In this document: piece by piece, positions 1 to 6,458 of the stretch
How the letters are laid out: every line of letters begins with the position of its first letter
How positions within the stretch are numbered: position 1 is the first letter of the stretch
Position numbers and translations under genes: made by a program
DNA from: an uncultured Clostridia bacterium
Lineage (GTDB): Bacteria; Bacillota; Clostridia; Lachnospirales; CAG-274
DNA: 9,003 nucleotides
Assembly (NCBI GenBank): GCA_910579745.1
Contig: CAJTVH010000078.1
Span: 1 to 9,003 of the forward strand
Direction: 5' to 3'
The notes under the pieces: model-generated
What the model saw: only the letters and a program-made list of their open reading frames with translations
Databases searched by the model: none
Told to the model about the DNA's origin: nothing

Positions 1-903
1 CTTACGGGACTTAATAAAGGAACATCTGTCGCTGTCGCTAATGTTGACGCTCATGTTACTGTTCCAGCCGTTAAAATAAACACAGCCGGAAAAATTCTCG
101 CGATTATGGGAACTTCAACTTGTCATATTCTTTTGGGGGATTCAGAAAAAGTTGTTCCAGGAATGTGCGGTGTTGTTGAAGATGGAGTTATTGATGGGTT
201 TTATGGTTATGAGGCTGGGCAAAGCTGTGTGGGAGACCATTTTGCGTGGTTTGTGAATAATTGTGTTCCAAAGGAATATTTTGAAGCCGCGAAAAAACAG
301 AATATGGATATCCATCAATATCTTACGATGATGATGGATAAATACAAAGTTGGTGAAACAGGTCTTGTAGCCTTAGATTGGTGGAATGGAAACAGGTCTA
401 TTTTAGTTGATGTTGACCTTACCGGACTTATTTTAGGTATGACTTTACATACAAAGCCTGAGGAGATTTATCGTGCTCTAATTGAGGCGACAGCTTTTGG
501 AACAAGAAAGATAATTGAGACCTTTAACGAGAATGGTATTCCTATTAATGAGTTTTACGCGGCGGGAGGTATCGCTGAGAAAAATTCTGTGGCTATGCAG
601 ATTTATTCAGATATTCTTAATTTGCCTGTTAAAATTTCAGGTTCAAGTCAGGGCCCGGCTTTAGGTTCAGCTATATTCGCCGCTGTAGCGGCGGGAAGTG
701 AGAACGGGGGATATGACAGTATCTCAGAGGCTTCTAATGTTATGGGAAAGCTTAAAGATGTTATATATACGCCTATTAAAGAAAATGCTGAGGTTTATAA
801 TAAGATTTATAAGGAATATTGTATTTTACATGATTTTTTTGGAAAAGAAAATAATTTAATGAAGAGAGTGAAAAAAATTAAAAACGACGCAAGCGAAAAT
901 TAA
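1..903 (+). CDS. araB: Ribulokinase, C-terminal part (5' end outside window)
   Basis: Ribulokinase phosphorylates L-ribulose to L-ribulose 5-phosphate in the cytoplasmic L-arabinose pathway. The frame is open from base 1, so the first Met codon at 106 is internal; 300 codons are present against roughly 540-560 for the family. Visible FGGY-kinase features include NVDAHVTVPAV (about residues 14-24 of the fragment), MGTSTCH (36-42), the ribulokinase-typical EAGQSCVGDHFAWF (71-84), ALDWWNGNRS (about 124-133) and the C-terminal FGGY region AAGGIAEKNS...MQIYSD...QGPALGSAIFAAVAAG. This favours AraB over xylulokinase or glycerol kinase. The last 15 or so residues are Lys/Asn-rich and look like a poorly conserved tail. 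araD follows after 36 bp with no terminator between, so the two are very likely co-transcribed. The promoter lies outside the window. Confidence 0.95.
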   Translation, partial: LTGLNKGTSVAVANVDAHVTVPAVKINTAGKILAIMGTSTCHILLGDSEKVVPGMCGVVEDGVIDGFYGYEAGQSCVGDHFAWFVNNCVPKEYFEAAKKQNMDIHQYLTMMMDKYKVGETGLVALDWWNGNRSILVDVDLTGLILGMTLHTKPEEIYRALIEATAFGTRKIIETFNENGIPINEFYAAGGIAEKNSVAMQIYSDILNLPVKISGSSQGPALGSAIFAAVAAGSENGGYDSISEASNVMGKLKDVIYTPIKENAEVYNKIYKEYCILHDFFGKENNLMKRVKKIKNDASEN

Positions 904-939
904 AAATATTGTTTATAAATAAAAAAGTGAGGTTTTTTT

Positions 940-1644
940 ATGCTTGAGAATTTAAAAAAAGAAGTTTGTGAGGCAAACTTGCTTTTGCCGAGATATAACC
1001 TTGTTATATTTACATGGGGAAATGTCAGCGCTTTTGATGCGGAAAGCGGTTATGTTATTATAAAGCCATCAGGGGTTGAGTATGATAAAATGAGTCCGAG
1101 TGATATGGTTGTTGTAGATCTTTCGGGAAAGATAATAGAGGGAAACTTGAATCCATCATCGGATACGCCGACACATATTGAGATTTATAAAAAATTTAAA
1201 GGTATTGGCGGAATTGTTCATACTCATTCAAGCTGGGCCACCGTTTTTGCTCAAGCAGGAAAGTCTATTAAACCTTATGGAACTACTCATGGTGACTATT
1301 TTTATGGAAATATTCCTTGTACAAGGGACATGACTGATAAGGAAATAAAAGAAGAGTATGAGGTTAATACAGGTAAGGTTATTGTAGAAACATTTGTAAG
1401 AAATAATATAAATCCTATGGAAGTTCCGGCGGTTCTTGTTAAAAATCACGCACCTTTTACTTGGGGAAAAGATCCTTTTGAGGCGGTTCATAATTCAGTT
1501 GTTCTTGAGAGCTTAGCTATGATGGCGTATAACACGGAAACACTTATGGGAGAAGCAACTAAACCTATGGGGAAAACTCTTCTTGATAAGCACTATTTAA
1601 GGAAACATGGAAAGAATTCTTATTATGGTCAAAAAGCGGATTAA
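940..1644 (+). CDS. araD: L-ribulose-5-phosphate 4-epimerase
   Basis: This class II aldolase-family, zinc-dependent enzyme interconverts L-ribulose 5-phosphate and D-xylulose 5-phosphate, feeding arabinose carbon into the pentose phosphate pathway. The 234 residues align end to end with my memory of E. coli AraD (231 aa): start MLENLKKEV, TWGNVSA (25-31), KPSGV (42-46), SSDTPTH (73-79), GIVHTHS (91-97), GTTHGDYFYG, and the C-terminal LLDKHYLRKHG and YYGQ. By that alignment the zinc ligands are His94, His96 and His170, and the catalytic acids and tyrosine are Asp75, Asp119 and Tyr228/229; all are present. The ATG at 940 has GTGAGG (927-932) seven bases upstream. It is the second gene of an araB-araD unit and lies before a strong A/T-rich hairpin. 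The Zn ligands, length and lack of any frameshift suggest a functional enzyme. Confidence 0.96.
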   Translation: MLENLKKEVCEANLLLPRYNLVIFTWGNVSAFDAESGYVIIKPSGVEYDKMSPSDMVVVDLSGKIIEGNLNPSSDTPTHIEIYKKFKGIGGIVHTHSSWATVFAQAGKSIKPYGTTHGDYFYGNIPCTRDMTDKEIKEEYEVNTGKVIVETFVRNNINPMEVPAVLVKNHAPFTWGKDPFEAVHNSVVLESLAMMAYNTETLMGEATKPMGKTLLDKHYLRKHGKNSYYGQKAD

Positions 1645-1690
1645 ATCCTGTTTAAAAATTAAAATACACACTAAAGATTATGAAATAGAG
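1642..1690. repeat. Possible decayed copy of the 161-bp element, left end
   Basis: Starting in the araD stop codon, bases 1640-1690 align with the left end of the 161-bp elements at 2976 and 6565. They share TAAAATAC followed by similar A-rich sequence and ATTAT. I count roughly 70 percent identity over about 40 columns, with most differences being transitions. The right end is not convincingly present. In such A/T-rich DNA this is suggestive only. Confidence 0.25.
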
Positions 1691-1753
1691 AAAATATTCA
1701 AAAAAATTTGAAGTGCGTTTATTTCATTTTTCGCAACTTTTTGAATATTTTTT
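1691..1753 (+). terminator. Hairpin after araD, probable transcription terminator
   Basis: AAATATTCAAAAA (1692-1704) is perfectly complementary to TTTTTGAATATTT (1738-1750), extended by one more A-T pair outside. A shorter GC-containing inner pairing (GCG 1715-1717 with CGC 1732-1734, plus adjacent AAGT/ACTT with a bulge) shortens the loop. The stem ends in a run of T. It lies 46 bases after the araD stop, so it probably ends the ara operon. The stem is A/T-rich, hence moderate confidence. It may be the central palindrome of a decayed copy of the 161-bp element described at 2976-3136. Confidence 0.45.
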
Positions 1754-1906
1754 CTGTTAATTTAATAAGGTGTACTTACTTTTTCTGAAAATTTATTGTT
1801 TACATATTTTTAAAATTTTTGTATGGTTTTCATGTATACTATAAATAAAACTGTTTTTTTGATTTTATAAATGGTGTAGAATAAAATTTATAAAGAGGTA
1901 ATATGA

Positions 1907-2419
1907 ATGGTTATTTTAATAGCAGGCGCTTCTTATACGGGAAAAACTTTATTGTCACAAAGACTATTAGAAAAATATAAATTCCCTTGCGTAAGTATAG
2001 ACCATATAAAAATGGGTCTTATAAGAAGTGGGCAAACATCTTTAACTGTTGATGATGACAAAAAATTGACAGATTTTCTCTGGATTATTATAAAAGAAAT
2101 TATAAAAACAGTTATTGAGAATAAACAGAATATTATTATTGAGGGATGTTATATACCTTTTGATTGGAAAAATGATTTTGATTGTGAATATCTTAAGGAA
2201 ATAAAGTATTATTGTCTTATTATGTCCGAAAGATACATTAAAGAGAATTTTGAGAATATAAAAAAGTATTCTAACATTATTGAAAATCGTATTTATGATT
2301 TTTCTGTTGATATGGAAACAATGATCGAGAAAAATGATGAGAATCTTAAATTGTGCGAAAAGTATAACAATAATTATATTTTGATAGATGAAGATTATAA
2401 TATAATTATTGAATTATAA
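1907..2419 (+). CDS. Small P-loop kinase-like NTPase
   Basis: A 170-residue cytoplasmic P-loop protein of the adenylate kinase / AAA_33 / zeta-toxin-like type. The Walker A motif GASYTGKT is at residues 7-14, followed by SIDHIKMGLIRSG (about 30-42), the region where such kinases place substrate-binding residues. A Walker B-like strand IIIEGCYIP is at about 96-104. The substrate is not identifiable; related proteins are often labelled adenylate kinase or 2-phosphoglycerate kinase without proof. The ATG at 1907 is preceded by AAAGAGG (1892-1898) at good spacing. Another ATG at 1903 is in a different frame. The gene appears monocistronic. A TATACT at 1835-1840 could be a -10 element but no clear -35 pairs with it. 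A zeta-toxin role is unlikely from context, since no antitoxin-like partner is adjacent. Confidence 0.8.
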   Translation: MVILIAGASYTGKTLLSQRLLEKYKFPCVSIDHIKMGLIRSGQTSLTVDDDKKLTDFLWIIIKEIIKTVIENKQNIIIEGCYIPFDWKNDFDCEYLKEIKYYCLIMSERYIKENFENIKKYSNIIENRIYDFSVDMETMIEKNDENLKLCEKYNNNYILIDEDYNIIIEL

Positions 2420-2444
2420 AAGTTTACTTTGTATTAGTATACAT

Positions 2445-2501
2445 AAAAATCAGTTATAGTAAAATTATAATTTAGACAAGAAAATTATTTAACTGATTTT
2501 T
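2445..2501 (+). terminator. Inverted repeat after the P-loop gene, possible terminator
   Basis: AAAAATCAGTTA (2445-2456) is perfectly complementary to TAACTGATTTTT (2490-2501), a 12-bp stem. It is followed by one further T before GG and begins 25 bases after the stop codon at 2419. The loop is long (33 nt), so efficiency as an intrinsic terminator is uncertain. The position and trailing T run make termination the simplest reading. Confidence 0.4.
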
Positions 2502-2975
2502 TGGATATTTTAACTGTTTAAAAATATGATTTAAAGAAATTTTTTTCAATAAAATAATAAATTTTTTTGTTTTTATAATATAATTTTAAGAAAATATATT
2601 GTTTTTTATTTTATTTGTGTTATTATAGAATTAATAAAATAATATTATATAGCTTTTAAGAAAAAATCAGATGTCTAATCAACGTTACAATTACCTTTGA
2701 TTTTATCGGATTTTAGATATAATTTATGAGAGCGGCAATAAATACCAGTTCCCCAATTTGTTAATTTTATAAAATCAGATTTCTTTAATACTATGGATTT
2801 CTGCTTTTAGAAGATAGTTATCTATACTATAAAAATATTTTTTATCCTAACTATAATATATTGATAAAACTGAGCTTTTCTATCGGGAATTATATGAGTA
2901 TAAAGGTAAAATTTTTTATTTTATTATAGATGATTTCTATAAAAAGTGGTGTGGATTATAAATAAGTTTATGTTA
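2502..2975. other. A/T-rich intergenic stretch without an intact gene
   Basis: This 474-bp stretch holds no start-to-stop gene of credible length. Two coding-like scraps stand out. On the minus strand, 2675-2806 is open for 43 codons containing NWGTGIYCRSHKLYLKSDK and ends at TAG. The neighbouring minus frame just upstream reads IDNYLLKAEIHSIKEI before a stop, so the two together could be a frameshifted relic. On the plus strand, codons from 2857 read through to KIFYFIIDDFYKKWCGL and a stop. None has a start with a ribosome binding site, and no family was recognised. Otherwise the stretch is A/T-rich with long T and A runs. Confidence 0.3.
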
Positions 2976-3136
2976 GAGCGTATCTGAAAACTAAAATACG
3001 CACAAAAAATTATAAAAAATAAAACGAAATAGAAAGGATTTTCTGTTTAATTGAACCGTTTTCACTTATTTTTTAATAATTTTTTGGATATTTTGCGTAT
3101 ATAACTGATAGCTTATAATAATTTTCAGATATGCCC
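2976..3136. repeat. 161-bp MITE-like inverted-repeat element, copy A
   Basis: A near-palindromic element with terminal inverted repeats: left GAGCGTATCTGAAAA, right end reverse-complementing to GGGCATATCTGAAAA. The ends are bounded by TTA on the left (2973-2975) and TAA on the right (3137-3139), consistent with a TA target duplication. The inner arms also pair imperfectly (ATACGCA and AAAAAATTAT blocks), so the whole unit could fold as one long hairpin. It has no coding capacity. A second copy of exactly the same length is at 6565-6725, about 89 percent identical by hand count. It is probably a non-autonomous transposable element moved by an IS transposase not in this window. The right end contains TATAAT at 3114-3119, just upstream of the HD-GYP gene. 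Confidence 0.75.
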
Positions 3137-3158
3137 TAAGAGAGTTGGGGGAGTGTAA

Positions 3159-5072
3159 GTGAAAGATTCAGAAAATATGCAAAAACAATACATAGTTACT
3201 TTATTGGTTACGTTGATAGCTTTAATTATAATTGTAGTTTATAGCTTTAATTCATTTTATTCAAATACCACAAAAGATACAATAGCTCTTGGAGAAAGTT
3301 GTTTGGCACAGGAAGTAGGACAGCTTAACGCTTATCTCTCTAAAGGGAAAGACGTAATGCAAGTTACGGCTATAACAGTTGAGTATATGATGCGAGAGAA
3401 AATGTCTTCTGACGAGATATTAAATTTTCTTAAAAATGAGGCGGAACGCTATAAAGTAAGTATTGACGCTAACTTTACAGGAATTTATGGATTTATAAAC
3501 GGAAAGTATCTTGACGGAATAGGATGGGTTCCTGAAGAGGATTATGTTCCTCAAGAACGTGTATGGTATACGGATGCTATAAAGGCGGGAGGAAAACCGA
3601 CGATTATTTCGCCATATCTTGACGCTCAAACTAATAGTATTATGATTTCTATAAGTCAGATGCTATATGATATGAAAAGTGTAATTTCTTTGGATATTGA
3701 GATGAATGAAATTCAAAAAATTACTGAGAATATACATTTAAACAATCATGGATACGGATTTGTATGTGATAAAAACGGACTTGTTATAGCGCATTCGGAT
3801 ATAGACGAAAAAGGCAAAAATTATATAGAAAATGAGGAAATGTCAGAAATTCTGGAAAGGGTTTATGAGGGTCGGAGAAATAATTTTGAGATAGATATTG
3901 CTGGTGAGAATTTTACAATATTTTCTGATGTTGTTATGGATGATTGGTATGTTGTGATGGTTGTAAACAACAGAGAGTTATATGATGATTTACATCATAT
4001 TTTTATTAGGAATGTAGTGATATGTCTTATTATATTCGTGGCTATTGTTATATTCTGTACGCTTTCTCTTCGCAGGGTACATAAGTATATGAGAGAAATT
4101 GAGGAAAATAGAAAAAAGATAAATAATCTTAATGAAACTATTATGAAAATTCTTGCGAGAACTATCGACGCGAAAGATAAATACACAAAAGGGCATTCTG
4201 TGCGTGTGGCGGAATACAGTAGGGAAATCGCCGCTAAGATGGGGAAAAATAAAAAGGAGCAGAAAGAGATATATAATGTGGCGATGATGCATGATATAGG
4301 AAAAATAGGTATTCCGGATAGTATTATAAATAAGCAGGGAAAGCTGACGGATGAAGAATATGATTTAATTAAGCTTCATACTTTAACAGGATACCATATA
4401 TTAAAGGATATATCAGAGAATAAAATGATTGCTATAGGTGCTAAATTTCATCATGAAAGATATGATGGAAAGGGCTATCCTAACGGACTTAAAGGGGAAA
4501 ATATACCGTTAATCGCGCGAATTATCGGTGTCGCTGACGCGTATGATGCCATGGCTTCAAGCAGAAGTTATCGAAGCGCTCTTCCTCAAGATACGGTAAG
4601 AAGTGAAATTGAAAAGGGCAAAGGAACTCAATTTGACCCTAATATAGCTGATATTATACTCGAAATGATAGATAATGATAAAGAATATAATATGAAACAG
4701 TCATCTGAGTTGAATAAAACTATCCTTGTAGTGGATGATGACCCTATTACAATAAGCCTTGTTAAAAATATTTTTAAGAGTGAGCCTATGTATACTTTAA
4801 TCGCTGCTGAAAAAGGGGAGGACGCTTTAAAAATTATTGACGAAAATAAAATTGATTTGATTTTCCTTAATATTGAGATGCCTGACATTAGCGGTTTTGA
4901 AATTCTTAAAATTATTAAGGGAAAGTATGATATTCCTGTAGTGTTTTTAACAGGATATAAAAATGTTGAGATGCTTCAGGAAGTAACGGAACTTGATGTT
5001 GAGGATTATCTTACAAAACCATTCTTACCAGCGGCTTTATTGGAAATTGCTAACAGCGTACTTGATGACTAA
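3159..5072 (+). CDS. Membrane c-di-GMP phosphodiesterase: dCache, HD-GYP and C-terminal pseudo-receiver
   Basis: A predicted membrane sensor that hydrolyses cyclic di-GMP. TM1 spans about residues 11-31. An extracellular double-Cache-like sensor covers about 40-270, with the typical VWYTDAIKAGGKPTIISPYLD and GYGFVCDKNGLVIAHSD stretches. TM2 is at about 283-303, followed by a charged linker helix. The HD-GYP domain (about 326-505) keeps the canonical residues: His346, His378-Asp379, GKIGIP (381-386), His407, His431-His432, DGKGYP (436-441) and Asp460. The receiver domain (about 519-637) has the acidic cluster Asp526-Asp528, Thr598 and Lys620, but Asn571 (codon AAT, 4869-4871) where the phosphoacceptor Asp belongs. 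Catalysis by HD-GYP looks intact, while phosphorylation of the receiver is doubtful. The start is GTG at 3159, chosen because GGGGGAG (3147-3153) is six bases upstream; ATG at 3177 is an alternative. Most HD-GYP response regulators carry the receiver N-terminally. The gene stands alone. Confidence 0.93.
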   Translation: MKDSENMQKQYIVTLLVTLIALIIIVVYSFNSFYSNTTKDTIALGESCLAQEVGQLNAYLSKGKDVMQVTAITVEYMMREKMSSDEILNFLKNEAERYKVSIDANFTGIYGFINGKYLDGIGWVPEEDYVPQERVWYTDAIKAGGKPTIISPYLDAQTNSIMISISQMLYDMKSVISLDIEMNEIQKITENIHLNNHGYGFVCDKNGLVIAHSDIDEKGKNYIENEEMSEILERVYEGRRNNFEIDIAGENFTIFSDVVMDDWYVVMVVNNRELYDDLHHIFIRNVVICLIIFVAIVIFCTLSLRRVHKYMREIEENRKKINNLNETIMKILARTIDAKDKYTKGHSVRVAEYSREIAAKMGKNKKEQKEIYNVAMMHDIGKIGIPDSIINKQGKLTDEEYDLIKLHTLTGYHILKDISENKMIAIGAKFHHERYDGKGYPNGLKGENIPLIARIIGVADAYDAMASSRSYRSALPQDTVRSEIEKGKGTQFDPNIADIILEMIDNDKEYNMKQSSELNKTILVVDDDPITISLVKNIFKSEPMYTLIAAEKGEDALKIIDENKIDLIFLNIEMPDISGFEILKIIKGKYDIPVVFLTGYKNVEMLQEVTELDVEDYLTKPFLPAALLEIANSVLDD

Positions 5073-5293
5073 TTTAGATAAAGGCTATTAAAAATAAGTG
5101 TGTTATGAAAATATTTATCTAAAAATTTACTGACACTAAAATCACAGCTCTGTAATGCGGTTTGATGAGACTATTTAGATAAATTAATAAAAAACAGCGG
5201 TTTTATACCTTCATAAGAAAATATGAAATAATGTTTTCAGAGGCAAAAGAAACGGTGTGAAGTCTAAAAATTAAATATTGGCAGGTACTAAGG
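5073..5293. other. Intergenic region with three copies of a 10-bp motif
   Basis: No gene is seen here. The 10-mer TTTAGATAAA occurs at 5073-5082 directly after the HD-GYP stop and again at 5174-5183. Its exact inverse TTTATCTAAA is at 5114-5123. The first two can pair as a hairpin with a 31-base loop and a following A run, which gives no convincing T tract for plus-strand termination. From about 5240 the base composition rises toward that of the following zinc-ribbon gene. Confidence 0.35.
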
Positions 5294-5527
5294 GTGCTGA
5301 TATGCAAAAATCAACGCCCTTTTCCTGTTTACCCAAGCCATGAGGCTTTTAGACGGTACTCCCATACTGTCGGCACGGAAAACACCCCGAAATGCCCGAC
5401 GTGCCAGTCTGCCAGAATACATAAAATCTCAACATCATCAAAGGTCATAAATACGGCTTTGTTCGCCCTGTTCGGAAGCAAAAGGCATAAAACATTCCAC
5501 TGCGATAACTGCGGGTATGAGTGGTAA
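5294..5527 (+). CDS. Small zinc-ribbon protein, possibly 5'-truncated
   Basis: A 77-residue frame with a C-terminal zinc ribbon: CPTC at residues 34-37 and CDNC at 70-73, followed by the terminal GYEW. The intervening KISTSSKVINTALFALFGSKRHKTFH resembles the C-terminal ribbon (CPTC...ISxxSK...CxNCGYxW) seen in short phage and mobile-element proteins of Firmicutes. The likely role is metal binding, but the partner is unknown. The GTG at 5294 is the first plausible start after an in-frame TGA at 5258. It has no convincing Shine-Dalgarno, and the first 30 residues resemble nothing I recognise, so the real N-terminus may be lost. Codons such as CGC, CCG, GTC and GCC give a G+C content far above the neighbours, a sign of recent transfer. 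It is followed without a gap by the dockerin-like fragment in another frame. Confidence 0.6.
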   Translation: MLICKNQRPFPVYPSHEAFRRYSHTVGTENTPKCPTCQSARIHKISTSSKVINTALFALFGSKRHKTFHCDNCGYEW

Positions 5528-5580
5528 GGCCGCTGTACGTTTTTTTAGTCAAAATTTGTAATATTTATTTAAATAATTAT

Positions 5581-6048
5581 ATGATTCCATTAATTGATAC
5601 GTATACAACACTTAATCCAACCATTTATGGAGACAATTTAAGTAAAACTCAGATTTTTACTTATCCTACGACAGCTGATGAAAGATTTACGCTGAAATGG
5701 GGAGATTGTGATAATAATAATTATGTAGATTCAAGAGATGTATCTACTGCGATGTCTATTGACGGGAAGCAAGATGAAGCTAATTTATCGCATATATATA
5801 CATTAGTTAATGGTGATGTTGATGGTAATGGAATAGTTAATGTTGTTTACGTAAGGATTATAATGAATTTTGTCTTAACAGGACAGAAACCAACAACAAC
5901 ATCTTACGCTTTAAGGAATCCTATAGATGAATTTATTAATTTAGAAATTGATGCTACAGAAGACTGGCCTGGAACATTTGCTATTGATGATAATGGTATT
6001 ATAAATATTTATGATATTATACGAATATTGAATGATATGAGTAAATAA
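5581..6048 (+). CDS. Dockerin-like EF-hand fragment, N-terminally truncated
   Basis: A 156-residue frame from ATG 5581 (open from a GTG at 5521) carrying three EF-hand-like calcium loops. Loop 1 is WGDCDNNNYVDSRD with acidic or amide residues at positions 1, 3, 5 and 12. Loop 2 is GDVDGNGIVNVVY, where the 12th-position acid is replaced by Tyr. Loop 3 is IDDNGIINIYD, which lacks the first acid. The FTLKWGD...VDSRD and GD(V)DGNG.VN patterns are those of dockerin and dockerin-like repeats at the C-termini of secreted enzymes and scaffold-type proteins of plant-fibre-degrading Clostridia. There is no signal peptide, no catalytic domain and no Shine-Dalgarno before either start. This is therefore probably the surviving C-terminal end of a larger secreted protein whose 5' part was lost near 5530-5580. 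The stop at 6046-6048 looks natural. Confidence 0.5.
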   Translation: MIPLIDTYTTLNPTIYGDNLSKTQIFTYPTTADERFTLKWGDCDNNNYVDSRDVSTAMSIDGKQDEANLSHIYTLVNGDVDGNGIVNVVYVRIIMNFVLTGQKPTTTSYALRNPIDEFINLEIDATEDWPGTFAIDDNGIINIYDIIRILNDMSK

Positions 6049-6211
6049 AGAGATTATTGCGGTTTTTATAAAAAAAGTTATTGATAAAACAATAGAAGAT
6101 GATACTGGAAAATGCGGCAGTCAAATTGATTGACGTATTTTTATAATAAAAAAATTGTGGACTGTTATTGAAATTGTAATTATGATTCTTTTAAACACTC
6201 TAATTACTTAC
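6049..6211. other. Intergenic, one coding-like scrap
   Basis: No intact gene. A plus-strand frame at 6050-6132 reads EIIAVFIKKVIDKTIEDD and continues to a TGA, with no start codon or ribosome binding site. It could be a gene relic or chance. GTCAA/TTGAC around 6119-6135 can form a short hairpin followed by a T run, a weak terminator candidate for the dockerin-like fragment. Confidence 0.2.
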
Positions 6212-6389
6212 ATTAGCGTAAGTTCGATGAAAAATAAAAGTCCATAAGGTTATTCTGTGGTATAATAAATTAGCGAAAAAAACATACCAAAGGAGAATAA
6301 ACTTATGGACAAATTAATTATATCAATATTTTATGAAGCTGACAATTTTTGCGAAGAATTTAATAATTATTTACAAAATAATATCCTGC
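6212..6389 (+). mobile_element. Left end of an insertion sequence with transposase N-terminus
   Basis: ATTAGCGTAAGTTC (6212-6225) looks like an IS terminal inverted repeat. It is followed by an extended -10 TGGTATAAT (TATAAT at 6261-6266), AAGGAG (6290-6295) and an ATG at 6305. From there codons read MDKLIISIFYEADNFCEEFNNYLQNN, resembling the N-termini of DDE transposases of IS982/IS4-like type; the family is not settled. After about 6389 the frame runs antisense through an acetyltransferase fragment and stops at 6449-6451. Only about 28 residues of transposase remain, with no catalytic residues and no right end nearby. A similar left end recurs at 8514-8590. Confidence 0.5.
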
Positions 6390-6458
6390 AGAAAATACTC
6401 TCATCATTTCCAAGACATTATCTGTATCTGATTTTGCCATCTTTCTTATAATTAACAA
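6390..6458 (-). pseudogene. N-terminal fragment of a GNAT acetyltransferase
   Basis: On the minus strand, from a TTG at 6458 with AGAGG (plus coordinates 6467-6471) eight bases upstream, 23 codons read MLIIRKMAKSDTDNVLEMM plus RVFS. The LIIRKM..SD.D.VLEMM pattern is a typical GNAT N-terminus (beta-1 and helix alpha-1). The frame then enters the opposite-strand IS fragment at about 6389, so the gene has been cut off. It is not part of the intact GNAT gene at 6798-7202, whose own N-terminus differs. Confidence 0.45.

Noticed and set aside
1907..2419. Zeta-toxin of a toxin-antitoxin pair
   Set aside because: A Walker A motif and kinase-like fold are present, but there is no small antitoxin gene beside it and no specific zeta residues could be identified.
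2976..3136. CRISPR-like or riboswitch interpretation of the repeat
   Set aside because: The unit is a single palindromic element with transposon-like ends at two distant sites; there are no spacers and no recognisable aptamer core.
3990..4292. Minus-strand frames inside the HD-GYP gene
   Set aside because: They are antisense shadows of conserved HD-GYP and membrane-segment codons, with no ribosome site or family similarity.
5302..5340. ATG at 5302 as start of a small gene
   Set aside because: That frame reads only MQKSTPFSCLPKP and stops; the zinc-ribbon frame is the neighbouring one.
6050..6132. Plus-strand peptide EIIAVFIKKVIDKTIEDD and following residues
   Set aside because: It looks faintly coding but has no start codon, no ribosome site and no recognised family; too short to call.
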